Assembly (NCBI GenBank): GCA_034506335.1 | Contig: JAPDPR010000007.1 | Coordinates: forward strand, 1-64,000 | Direction: 5' to 3' | Length of the DNA: 64,000 bases | DNA from: a candidate division KSB1 bacterium | GTDB lineage: Bacteria; Zhuqueibacterota; Zhuqueibacteria; JANLFK01; Oleimicrobiaceae | Part shown: positions 26,427 to 35,359 of the stretch, in pieces | Position numbering within the stretch: position 1 is the first letter of the stretch | How the letters are laid out: the number at the start of each line of letters is the position of its first letter | Program-made: the position numbers and the translations under genes | Notes under the pieces: generated by a model | What the model saw: the letters and a program-made list of their open reading frames with translations, nothing else | Told to the model about the DNA's origin: nothing | Database searches by the model: none

Positions 26427-28760
26427 TCACCGCAGGAGTTCTGCGGCCCGGCGCTCCATATACCCTTCTTCGATAAAGGGCTCGTCTTCCATGTGCTTCC
26501 GCATGAGGGCGATGCGGCGGTCCAACAAGTCACCCAGATTGTCGCCGTACATGAGAGGCGATTCACCTTTGTCCGTCAAGGCCATAAAACTCACGGGGCT
26601 GCGCCAAAGCACCTTAAGCTCCTCGGTGTTGCGTATCTCCTTTTCCATCAAGTCACGAACAAGCTCGCGATAGTGCCTTTTTCGCGCCGCCGTGCGAGCT
26701 CGCATGTAGCCGTGCACGCCGGCAATCCAAGCCGCCACGTTGCGCTGCGTCATGAACCAGCAGCGCAGTGCCCTGAGCCGCACCCACTGGTCCACGATTA
26801 CGTTTCTCTCTCCCAGTTCCGCCGTCGCCTCTCGCTGAACAGCCTCCAGCTTCTCGATAGCGGTATCCAGTGGGTCCCACAGGTATCTGTCAATTCGTTC
26901 CACATCCACTTCGCTCTTTTCTGGCGTCGTAAGGTAGAATAGGACATCCCTGCTCAAGTCCACGTTGTTTGGGTTGTGCGGGGTCGTGCACATGAAATCC
27001 TGGTAAAAGGCCTTCTCCTCGTCAGGAATGGCGTCCAGGTTGGGCACCAGGGGACGAACCCACAGTCGGTACCAAGTGAAACCGAACGAGGCGTAAAGGG
27101 GCGTCACAATGGGGAAGGCCAGGATGGCGTCCTCCGCCAACCGCCACGCTTCGAGGAGCGCGCTGCTGAAGCGTTCACCCGCCCACTTACTCGCCAGCGC
27201 GCCCAGTTCCTTCTCAATATCCATTCCCGGGTCAAAGAGGAACCGCCAGGTAATCTCATGGTTCACGTTGTAAGGCACCAGCTCTGGGGGGCACGTGCCC
27301 CCGGAGTGAGCTAAGTATTCCACACCGCCCGCATGCATAGCGCGCAGCTTGCGGTAGGTCAGCCGCGGATACGGCACCCCAACCAAAGGGTCAAACATGA
27401 TATGTGGACCGGCCGTGAAGTAGAAGTGACTCCAGGCTCCTTTGCTGGCTAGCTCTTTCACCAGCTTTTTCTCCCGCGTGTCGAACTCGAGCTGGTACAC
27501 CGTGCCTGCATTGATCGCCTTGTTGTCCGGATATTGAGGGTGGGCATATGGCACATCCCAACCTCGGGCAAGCAAGGTGGCCGCTTCCACGTCGACGCCC
27601 TCGCCCAGTCCAGCCCAGACCGTGTCGTGCTCCCCATAAAAGGACTCCAACCGCGTCATGACGCGGAAATCGGGATTGACCTCCCGCGCCGCATCGCGCA
27701 ACAGCCGCAAGAAGCGAAGCGCGTTCTCGCCTGCCACTCGAGCAATTTCCTCGTCATCCTTCCACTCGCGAATGAGATAGGCTCCTCCGTTGCGTCCCAC
27801 GTACAGAGACTTGGTGTGCTCAAAACCAGAACCGCTGTCGTTGGTCCAAATCGAGAGGAACCCGAGCTCAGGCACCTCTCGCATAAGCCTCCGCATCATC
27901 TCCGCGTAATGCTCGCGCACCCGTGGATGAGCGATGGTCATGTTGTACCGAGGCTTGAAACTCCTGAAAGGGTGGTCCACTCGTGCACCACGCAACATGG
28001 GGTAACGCGCAAAAAACTCCTCCGGTACCGAGCGGGGTTCAAAACAAAGCAGTCCCGGGGTCAAGCCGTACTTCAAGGCCAGTCGCGCATTTTCCTTCAG
28101 ATTGGCCAAGTTGGCCGCCAGGTAGTAGAACGGGTAGATGCCCTTGTTCAAGTCCGTGTACACGAACTGGTCTAAGGCAGGGCAATAGGTGTAGAACATG
28201 GGGTAGACTTCCCCTTTGGGACCTGTTTCCAACCCCATAGGAAACGCAAGGCCATTGACCTCGATGTGCGTGAAGCCCAGCCGCGCCAGCTCGCGGATGT
28301 ATCGCTCCTTGTTCAGACCCCGTTGGATCCTCCCTTCCTGGGTCAGAAAGTAATCGTAGGAAACCCTCTGCCATTTGAACGCCGTAGGAAACACACGCCC
28401 CTGCGCGAATGGCGCAGCGTCTTTCTGCCACAAATGCTCAATCACGTACCGCACGAAGCTGAAGAGCAAGTTGGCGTGTGAAGTCACGATCATACCCCCT
28501 CCTGCCGGCTCCACCCGTAGATAGCCGAACGCGTTGTCTAGGCTCTGGCGCAATCGCTGCAGATCCTCGCTCTCAAAGTCCTCAGCGGTGCCGACGTAAA
28601 TGACTCCAGGCCTCAGGCCGATCCGTCTTGTCCGTGTGGACTCCACCGGGACCGCACCCAAGACCGAGGCAAGCTCGCTCGCCGAGGTGCGCGCCACCAA
28701 GGGACCTTGAGCATGATACTGAATCGACCGGACATTTGCTACGACGTCCTTAAGAATCAT
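26427..28760 (-). CDS. Putative glycosidase-like protein (hexosaminidase/glucuronidase-type N-domain plus TIM barrel), uncharacterised
   Basis: This 777-residue protein has no signal peptide. The first 150 residues (VIYVGTAEDFESEDLQ, then GYLRVEPAGGGMIVTSH and LLFSFVRYVIEHL) resemble the small alpha/beta domain before the barrel in GH20 and GH67 enzymes. A barrel-like region follows with GLNKERYIRELARLGFTHIEVNG and an IWTNDSGSGFEH segment, where the acidic residue is a candidate catalytic or binding site. I cannot assign it to a named family. The start ATG follows GGAGGAA. It lies 15 bp after the six-hairpin glycosidase gene in the same unit, so a role in glycan breakdown is likely. Confidence 0.6.
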   Translation of the reverse strand: MILKDVVANVRSIQYHAQGPLVARTSASELASVLGAVPVESTRTRRIGLRPGVIYVGTAEDFESEDLQRLRQSLDNAFGYLRVEPAGGGMIVTSHANLLFSFVRYVIEHLWQKDAAPFAQGRVFPTAFKWQRVSYDYFLTQEGRIQRGLNKERYIRELARLGFTHIEVNGLAFPMGLETGPKGEVYPMFYTYCPALDQFVYTDLNKGIYPFYYLAANLANLKENARLALKYGLTPGLLCFEPRSVPEEFFARYPMLRGARVDHPFRSFKPRYNMTIAHPRVREHYAEMMRRLMREVPELGFLSIWTNDSGSGFEHTKSLYVGRNGGAYLIREWKDDEEIARVAGENALRFLRLLRDAAREVNPDFRVMTRLESFYGEHDTVWAGLGEGVDVEAATLLARGWDVPYAHPQYPDNKAINAGTVYQLEFDTREKKLVKELASKGAWSHFYFTAGPHIMFDPLVGVPYPRLTYRKLRAMHAGGVEYLAHSGGTCPPELVPYNVNHEITWRFLFDPGMDIEKELGALASKWAGERFSSALLEAWRLAEDAILAFPIVTPLYASFGFTWYRLWVRPLVPNLDAIPDEEKAFYQDFMCTTPHNPNNVDLSRDVLFYLTTPEKSEVDVERIDRYLWDPLDTAIEKLEAVQREATAELGERNVIVDQWVRLRALRCWFMTQRNVAAWIAGVHGYMRARTAARKRHYRELVRDLMEKEIRNTEELKVLWRSPVSFMALTDKGESPLMYGDNLGDLLDRRIALMRKHMEDEPFIEEGYMERRAAELLR

Positions 28761-28775
28761 TGCGTATTCCTCCGG

Positions 28776-30425
28776 CTAATTTCCGCTCGTTGCGTTCTTT
28801 ACATTGGCTCCTTCCACGCCGTCATTAAGAAGCGATTCCTTCAGTCCGACCACAATCTCGGTCCCCTTTTCGCACGCTATCTCGGCATCCACGTAACAAC
28901 TCCTTGCTATGCGGCTGTTGGCAAAGGGTACTTCCCTTCCATTAACCGTGAGTTTCCGGGCTGATTTTCCCTCGGGCAGCAAAAGGTGAAGCTGCACCTG
29001 GCAAGGAGCGGAGTGCGTTCTTATCACCAAGGCATGGCCTTCGTTGCTGTACTCGTACCCAAACACGCTTCGCGAAACCTCATAGCACACTTGAACCTCA
29101 CATGCCTGCACGTCGGCTGCGGGCCACCGAGGCGCCAGTCTCACCACTGCAAACTGCTTCAGACGGTCTTCAATACCGACAAGCCCCTCCAGAAACGCAT
29201 AGAGCATGGCACTTGAGCCCCAGCCGTCGGTCGGGGTGGCGTCCGGACTGGTGCTCGTCTCCCGCGTGGAAGGTCGTCCATCAGGGAAGTACCATAGGAA
29301 CGTTGCGTTGGTATCCCGAATCAGCTGGTAGTAGCGACGCAGGATATCCACGCCATAAGACTCGAACCCGTGCTCAAAGGCCGCTCGTGCCAGCTCACCG
29401 CCCACCAACGGCATTATGCCGCCGTTCACATAGGCACCACGCACTAGCTTTTCATCACCAAAAACGCCGTCGGGGAAGGGTGGGTCTATGGAAAACCACT
29501 CGGCGAAGGAGTGGGTACTTTCCCTACGCCTCAGATACTCACCAATGATGGAGGCGGCCATCTCCTGCGTACACACCCCGCGATTGATGTCCATAGGATT
29601 GCTGAGGCTGAGCTGCTCGTCCTCCTCTACACCGTCGATCGTTACGGGAGTCAGCTTCACAAAGTGGGTGTAGAACCTCCCGTTCCAGCAGACCTCGTTC
29701 ATGCGTTTCCGTATCCCCTCTGCTTGCTGGCGCCAATAGGAAGCGCGTCTCTTCTGCCGGAAATAGCCATAGAGCAGGGCCATGATCTGGAAAGCCTGGA
29801 AATAGCCGCTATTGTCCCCGTGCATGATCCCCCAGTAGGTGTCATCGGTAATCTGGAACTGCAGCCAGTCGTGCTTGCCAGCCGTGTAGGCAAAGTCCCA
29901 CGTGTCTATGGTGTAAGGCCGCTTCACCAGCTGGAGGCTCGGCTCCCAGCGCCACGGACTATTGAACACGTAGTGCAAAGCCTTCTCCAATTTCGGGAGC
30001 AGACGTCTAATCCAATCGTCGTCCCCGGTAGCCTGCCACGCCAAAAAGGCGGCCTTCACGAAGCGGAACTCGACATCCGCCTCCACTGGCACCCGGACAT
30101 ACTTGGCCCAGTTTTCGCGTTCCGAAGGCAGCTTCTCAGGAATGGTGGTAAAGAAATCGAAGATTCTCCCATTGTCGGCTTGGGTTTCGGCAAAGTGCTC
30201 CACTGCCGAGGTCAAGTCGCGCTCGAAGTAGCGAAAGCCACGCATCATGTCGCTGTGGTCGCGGATCCAGATGGACTTTCCATCCGGTGAGCGGTACCCC
30301 CGCACCGGTTTTGCATCGATGACCAAGTCCAGCGTATCCTGCTCCAGGAACCCGCGGATGCGTGGGTAAAGCTCATCAAACTCCGGCCTTCCTGTCCGGA
30401 CAAAAGTGCTGAAGGAATCGCTCAC
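28776..30425 (-). CDS. Six-hairpin (alpha/alpha)6 glycosidase-like protein
   Basis: The 549-residue chain shows IWIRDHSDMMRGFRYF near residues 52-67. This Arg-Asp segment is common in amylo-alpha-1,6-glucosidase, alpha-rhamnosidase and other six-hairpin glycosidases. Later come PDGVFGDEKLVRGAYVNGGIMPLVGGELA and PTDGWGSSAMLYAFLEGLVGI, then a C-terminal beta domain. There is no signal peptide, so it probably acts in the cytoplasm on imported oligosaccharides. The GTG start overlaps the stop of the Gfo/Idh/MocA gene (GTGA). The family and linkage specificity are not clear. Confidence 0.75.
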   Translation of the reverse strand: MSDSFSTFVRTGRPEFDELYPRIRGFLEQDTLDLVIDAKPVRGYRSPDGKSIWIRDHSDMMRGFRYFERDLTSAVEHFAETQADNGRIFDFFTTIPEKLPSERENWAKYVRVPVEADVEFRFVKAAFLAWQATGDDDWIRRLLPKLEKALHYVFNSPWRWEPSLQLVKRPYTIDTWDFAYTAGKHDWLQFQITDDTYWGIMHGDNSGYFQAFQIMALLYGYFRQKRRASYWRQQAEGIRKRMNEVCWNGRFYTHFVKLTPVTIDGVEEDEQLSLSNPMDINRGVCTQEMAASIIGEYLRRRESTHSFAEWFSIDPPFPDGVFGDEKLVRGAYVNGGIMPLVGGELARAAFEHGFESYGVDILRRYYQLIRDTNATFLWYFPDGRPSTRETSTSPDATPTDGWGSSAMLYAFLEGLVGIEDRLKQFAVVRLAPRWPAADVQACEVQVCYEVSRSVFGYEYSNEGHALVIRTHSAPCQVQLHLLLPEGKSARKLTVNGREVPFANSRIARSCYVDAEIACEKGTEIVVGLKESLLNDGVEGANVKNATSGN

Positions 30426-31654
30426 AGCTGCCCACCCTTAGGACTCGTTCCGCCGGGGAAGAAAGTGTAGCCTTCCAGGTTTATTTCCTTCCCAGGGACT
30501 GCCCACGGCACCTGCATTTCGCTCGGCAGTACATTGCGCTCGAATGCCTCCGCCAAACACTGCCCTACCGCAGGGGCGTAGGTAAGCCGCCGGCCCGGCT
30601 CGCCCTTGGTTGTCACCATTTCCCTTGGCAGATCCACAATCTCGGGTGCTGACTCGTGCATGCCGTTGATGGCGAGGGTGTGAGCCAGTGCCGCTTCTAT
30701 CCCGCACACGGGAGCAGCCCCTGTGCGCACGGCGGAAATCGCCTGCCACATCTTCTCCAAGTAGTGCGAATCCGGCGCTCCATAGCTCTTTTCCCTGCCG
30801 TCATGCCATCTGGCCACGAACTCCGTGTGCCAACCAACGTAGGTAACCTTGGCCCGCTCGAACTCGTACTCGATACGCGGTCCAACCTCCTCCTCCACCG
30901 CATGGGAACCATAGAAAAGAACCTCTGTCCCATGCTCCGTGAGAAACCGTGCGGCGAAGGTGTCAAAGTTCTCAATGTCGTTTGCACGATAAAGTTCCGC
31001 CACCGCTCGCCTGGGTCGCGCGCTTGTGTCAACTCGTTCCCCGAGCAGATAGAACATGTTGTGCAGGTAGTGAGCTAACGCATTGTTCGCTGGGCTGTCC
31101 AAAACCCACCGCCCTTCTGGATCGCGTTGGGCCCCGGCCCAGTTGTTCCGCCGGTAGTAGCTCTCGTCTCGCGGCCAGAGTGCGATAGTCTTGAACCTCA
31201 GCGGCGCGCCAAAAAGGCCCGCGGCGATATCACGTTTCAGTGCCTGGATCGTTTCCGTGAATGACCACTGATAGCCGATCGCCACAAACTTTCTGGCGGT
31301 GTTTCGGGCCCGAATCATCTGGGCCCCTTCCTGAACAACGGCCCCCAAGGGTTTCTCGCACAAGACGTTGCTCCCCTTGCTGAGCGCCAAACAGGTCTGC
31401 TCACAATGCAAATGAATGGGTGAGGAGATGATCGCTAGATCGGCCTGGTGGTGCGAGTAAAAATCCTCCAAGCTCCCATACACCGGAACGCCCCTGGCAC
31501 GAAGCTCCGAAAGGCGCGTACATCGCTCCGGCTCGGGGTCAACACCTCCGACAATGGTGACATTTTCGTCTTTCCGGTGGTCCATGAGCCCTTCGAGGTA
31601 AACCAGTCCATAGCCTCCCAAAGCAACAACCACTATGCTCACGTTTCTCGCCAT
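30422..31654 (-). CDS. Gfo/Idh/MocA-family NAD(P)-dependent oxidoreductase
   Basis: From the ATG at 31652-31654 the protein has 410 residues. It opens with a Rossmann fold (VSIVVVALGGYG, GGYG at 13-16). SNVLCEKPLGAVV contains the EKP signature of the family, and a C-terminal alpha/beta domain follows. Such enzymes oxidise, epimerise or hydrolyse sugars and inositols using bound NAD. An upstream GTG at 31687 is possible, but the ATG is preceded by AAGG at a suitable distance and starts directly before the nucleotide-binding strand. It is translationally coupled to the glycosidase gene downstream and lies 19 bp after a URO-D gene. Confidence 0.92.
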   Translation of the reverse strand: MARNVSIVVVALGGYGLVYLEGLMDHRKDENVTIVGGVDPEPERCTRLSELRARGVPVYGSLEDFYSHHQADLAIISSPIHLHCEQTCLALSKGSNVLCEKPLGAVVQEGAQMIRARNTARKFVAIGYQWSFTETIQALKRDIAAGLFGAPLRFKTIALWPRDESYYRRNNWAGAQRDPEGRWVLDSPANNALAHYLHNMFYLLGERVDTSARPRRAVAELYRANDIENFDTFAARFLTEHGTEVLFYGSHAVEEEVGPRIEYEFERAKVTYVGWHTEFVARWHDGREKSYGAPDSHYLEKMWQAISAVRTGAAPVCGIEAALAHTLAINGMHESAPEIVDLPREMVTTKGEPGRRLTYAPAVGQCLAEAFERNVLPSEMQVPWAVPGKEINLEGYTFFPGGTSPKGGQL

Positions 31655-31673
31655 ATCCGGCACCTTCTCTTCG

Positions 31674-32816
31674 TCAACAATACGCACACAATCGATGATA
31701 TTCTTCCAGCATCGCCATAAAGTTGTCGTAGCGAGAACCTACTGCCACCGAATGGCTGCTCCCGAGTATGAAACGCCCTCCTTCCTTTGCGCAATTCATG
31801 GCCCGACGTACGTCCGCCCGCACATCCTCGGGCGTGCCGCTGACGAGGTGCTCGACTGCTACGCCACCCCACAAGGTGAGCACACGGCCGATCCCACTTT
31901 TCAAGGCACAGATGTCCATGCCCGCCGAAGGTTGAATCGATTGGTAAGCGTCGTATCCGATCTCGACGAATGCATCCAACAGAGCGTGCACGTTACCACA
32001 GCAGTGTTTCATCACCTTCTTGCCATACTTTTCGTGAATTTGGCGCACTCTCGTACGATTGGCCTCGAGGAAAAGCTCCCGGAACAGCTTCGGACTGATG
32101 AACGGTCCTCCCTTGTGCGCAAAGTCTGCTCCCCAGAGTACCGCGTCGCTGTCCGGATGGATGAGTACTTCGTCGGCAGCCATCTGCTGTTCGAGCAGTT
32201 GAGCGGTGGCCGCCTTGACCGCGGGGATGTTCTCAGCGAGCTCAAGGCACCCCCGCTCCAAGCCTCCGAGAAACACAATGCCGATTTCGCCCCCCGAGGG
32301 TCCGCAGATGAACTTCTCCTGTTTGAACTCCTGAATCACGCCATCCAGTACTCGCCAGGAACGCTCGTCGCGCTTCGGAACCGGCAAAGGCCTCTCAAAC
32401 ATCTCGGGCCGAAACACTGTCCTTTCCAACACCGGGTCCTTGATGCACGTGATATCCGCTGTGACCGGCGAGTAGCGGTAGATACGCCCAAAGCGGTCTT
32501 CCCAGGTCACGTCATCAAGACGTCGCGGGGGTGGCTCGTCAGTCTCGGCGGGGATTTCCCACGTGGCCATGGGAAAAGTGACGATGTCGAGCTCCAACTT
32601 GCGGTGCAATTCGATGTGGTCCCGCAAGTAGCTTTCTGCCACCTCGTCGTGTCGCCCTTCCCAAAACGCAATTTGCGACTTCGCCTTGGCCCGGAGGTAG
32701 GTCTCATGGCCAATAATCTTTTCCACCGTGTCGAAATCGATCGCAAATTCGCCGATGGGCACCCGATCAGGTTGTTCCCCGGCAAGGGTTGCCAGGACCC
32801 GTTGCTTCGAAGTCAT
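31674..32816 (-). CDS. URO-D-family protein with HxCG metal motif
   Basis: This 380-residue protein starts MTSKQRVLATLAGEQPDRVP, typical of URO-D-like methyltransferases. It has HCCG at 271-274 followed by NVHALLDAFVEIGYDAYQS, and the C-terminal LTLWGGVAVEHLVSGTPEDV matches the MtaA/MtbA group. It is the closest in motif layout to the 13165-14265 protein. Its ATG overlaps the stop of the upstream GH38 gene (ATGA), so mannosidase and URO-D protein are probably made together. The role may be corrinoid-dependent demethylation, but no corrinoid protein is encoded here. Confidence 0.85.
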   Translation of the reverse strand: MTSKQRVLATLAGEQPDRVPIGEFAIDFDTVEKIIGHETYLRAKAKSQIAFWEGRHDEVAESYLRDHIELHRKLELDIVTFPMATWEIPAETDEPPPRRLDDVTWEDRFGRIYRYSPVTADITCIKDPVLERTVFRPEMFERPLPVPKRDERSWRVLDGVIQEFKQEKFICGPSGGEIGIVFLGGLERGCLELAENIPAVKAATAQLLEQQMAADEVLIHPDSDAVLWGADFAHKGGPFISPKLFRELFLEANRTRVRQIHEKYGKKVMKHCCGNVHALLDAFVEIGYDAYQSIQPSAGMDICALKSGIGRVLTLWGGVAVEHLVSGTPEDVRADVRRAMNCAKEGGRFILGSSHSVAVGSRYDNFMAMLEEYHRLCAYC

Positions 32817-35314
32817 CGCCCAGTCAGGCTTTGCTCCAACAGATCCACTTCCGCAAACCTCTTTTGCCGCCCCGAATACCGCAGCGTCTTAATCTCGAAC
32901 GGGGCAAGGGTCACGTTGGTCTTTGCAGGCACCCAAGGCAGTTCCACTACAGTGGTCCGCTCCTGCCCGGTTGGTTCGAACAGTCTGATGATCAGGTCGT
33001 CGTTGTCCTCGGCTTTCTTGATTGCCGTCACAAGCACGCTCTCGTCGCTGACCCGAAGGCCTGGCTGGGGCGGAATCCCTTCTCCAGGAGGGAAGAACGA
33101 CAGCGCAAAGGGGCGCTCGTTCTTGCTGAGCGCCTCGCGGTCAATCGCTGCCAGCCGTTCAGCTGCAGGTCCGGCATTGAGCCAGAAACGAAAAATGCGC
33201 TCGCCCTGATCGATGCGCGGTGTGAAGCGGTCCTGGGGCACAATTGGTCGGTCCTCGATCGGATGCCCGGAGTAGGCTGGTGACCGTAAGAGCGACAACC
33301 GCAGCTCACCTTCCGCAAAGTCTGCCCCATAGGTCCCCTCGTTGATGCAAGTGACTGCGTACCGGTCCTGCTCACCCAGCACCGCCATCCACTTCTGCGC
33401 CACAACCTCATCACCGTTTGTCGGCAACGTCCCCCTGCCGTACGCAACTTGGCCCAACAAACGGCCGCGTAGGAACGCCGTGGGTATGGACAGTTTGAGC
33501 ATGCGGTTCTTTTCTCCCCAATACACGCGCAGCTCAACCTCCACTTCATTGCCCTCTTTGAGGACCTTGTAGCGCTGGCATATCGCCGAACTGCCATACG
33601 AGAAGCATGCCTCCACCACCGTTCGCACCGGCCCATCTTCGATCACTCGTACCGGAGGCAGCGCCTTGGTGCGCACACCGGCAAATCGAGCCGATTGCGT
33701 GCCCGACATGAGGCCAAACTCCCCCACCACCTCGCGGAAACGACGGACGCGCATCCCCCACGGGTCCTCGTTGTCATCAATCACCAGTGCCTTGAAAGCA
33801 CCAGGGCGCAGCACCTCCGTACCACCCACGCGCCATGCGTCTACCAACCCCGTCCGCGCATTGATGACCATCTCCATGGTCGGGGTGCTGAGCACCAGCT
33901 TCCCTCCGCGTACTGCCGGCCTCTGACGCTCCCTCGCCGAAACCAGCTTTGGCCGGCACTCAAACCGATTCATCTGGCTCGGAGCCAGTTCCGCCCTGAA
34001 CACCACGCGCTTGCGCCAGTCGATGCTCAGGTTGCTGAGCTCTTTTTCCACTTGCGCCGGCACCGGCCTCCCGTTCTGAAAAACCTCAATCTCCGTGAAA
34101 AGCGACTGGTCCCAGTTTATGTCCGCCAGTTGGAACTCGCATTCGATTGTATCGCGGACGGGATACGGGTGCGGATTGTACACGAGGACCGGGATCTCGC
34201 CCTCTTGCGCGGACGACTGCCCCCGGGCAAAGGCGAAGAAGGCACGAGCTTTGACTCTTGAAAGGATCTCCAGTCCATGATCCATAAGCCGTAGCGAGGC
34301 CTCCTCCACCGGCTGGATGGAACTGCCGGGCAAGATGTCGTGGAACTCACTGGTCAACAGGTCGTGCAGAGCCTGGCGCAGCTCTGCTGCTGGATAGGGG
34401 ATGAGCCTTTGCGCTGCAGCGCTAGCCGCCATCTTCTCGGTGAGGTAGAATTCATTTTCCAGACGGCGATGGCGCTGTTTTACTCGAGTCATGGAGGTAT
34501 AGCATCCCACCCCCCACGGGTTGATATCACCTTCATGCACCGGGAGCTGCTCACGCCGCCGAGCAAGCTCCTCAAAGTACGCTTCGGGAGTGGAGTGCAT
34601 GATCTCAAACTCTTGCGTGTCCTTCATCAAGGCCGCAAGCTGTTGCAAGTCCATGCGCGAGGGGCCACCTCCGTGGTTACCTACCCCCCACAGCAGGACG
34701 CCAAGCTGGTCGTGCGGGTGCTCCCGCATCCAGGTTTCTACCTTCTGCCGCGCGCCACCCAGCGGGCTGTTGTAAAAGCTCTCCACGCGCGTGGCCAGCA
34801 CCTGCGAACCGTCGTACCCCGTCCAGCGAAAATCTTCAGCAGGGAGCGTACAAAAAGACGAATCCGGTCGACAGAACAGATAGGCATCGTAACCACTTTT
34901 GGCCAGAATCTGCGGAAGCCCTCGGCTGTGCCCAAAGGGGTCGAAGTTGATAGCCACCCTGGGTTCGGCACCGAACTTTTCGCGGAAATAGCGCCTGCCC
35001 CACAGGATCTGTCTCACCAGCGATTCACCGCTGGACATATTGCAGTCTGGCTGCAAGTACCAGCCACCCATGATGTGCCACTTGCCCTGCCGCACCAACT
35101 GCTGGATGCGACGAAAAAGCTGTGGCTCATACTCTTCAACCCACTCGTACAGTATCGCTTCGTTGTGGTTGAACACAAAGCCAGGAAACTCCTCGCAGAG
35201 GTTGGCGGCGCTGCGAAAAGTAGCAATCGCAGCCGCGGCCCCTTCCTCCCACTCCCACAGCCATACTGGGTCCATGTGGGCATTGCATACCAAGTGCAGG
35301 CGTTTCTTCTCCAC
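32813..35314 (-). CDS. Alpha-mannosidase, glycoside hydrolase family 38
   Basis: This 833-residue protein has the full GH38 layout. The N-terminal HLVCNAHMDPVWLW carries zinc ligands His13 and Asp15. INFDPFGHSRGLPQI supplies Asp125, the zinc ligand and catalytic nucleophile. Helical and large beta-sandwich domains follow to the end. It should remove alpha-linked mannose from imported or periplasmic glycans by a retaining mechanism. No signal peptide is present, so a cytoplasmic place is likely. The start is a GTG preceded by GGAGG at 6 bp. It is coupled to the URO-D gene and lies 45 bp after the heparinase-like gene. Confidence 0.93.
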   Translation of the reverse strand: MEKKRLHLVCNAHMDPVWLWEWEEGAAAAIATFRSAANLCEEFPGFVFNHNEAILYEWVEEYEPQLFRRIQQLVRQGKWHIMGGWYLQPDCNMSSGESLVRQILWGRRYFREKFGAEPRVAINFDPFGHSRGLPQILAKSGYDAYLFCRPDSSFCTLPAEDFRWTGYDGSQVLATRVESFYNSPLGGARQKVETWMREHPHDQLGVLLWGVGNHGGGPSRMDLQQLAALMKDTQEFEIMHSTPEAYFEELARRREQLPVHEGDINPWGVGCYTSMTRVKQRHRRLENEFYLTEKMAASAAAQRLIPYPAAELRQALHDLLTSEFHDILPGSSIQPVEEASLRLMDHGLEILSRVKARAFFAFARGQSSAQEGEIPVLVYNPHPYPVRDTIECEFQLADINWDQSLFTEIEVFQNGRPVPAQVEKELSNLSIDWRKRVVFRAELAPSQMNRFECRPKLVSARERQRPAVRGGKLVLSTPTMEMVINARTGLVDAWRVGGTEVLRPGAFKALVIDDNEDPWGMRVRRFREVVGEFGLMSGTQSARFAGVRTKALPPVRVIEDGPVRTVVEACFSYGSSAICQRYKVLKEGNEVEVELRVYWGEKNRMLKLSIPTAFLRGRLLGQVAYGRGTLPTNGDEVVAQKWMAVLGEQDRYAVTCINEGTYGADFAEGELRLSLLRSPAYSGHPIEDRPIVPQDRFTPRIDQGERIFRFWLNAGPAAERLAAIDREALSKNERPFALSFFPPGEGIPPQPGLRVSDESVLVTAIKKAEDNDDLIIRLFEPTGQERTTVVELPWVPAKTNVTLAPFEIKTLRYSGRQKRFAEVDLLEQSLTGR

Positions 35315-35359
35315 GCACCACCTCCGTCACGCACGTGTCCAGTTATCGCGCCGTGAACA

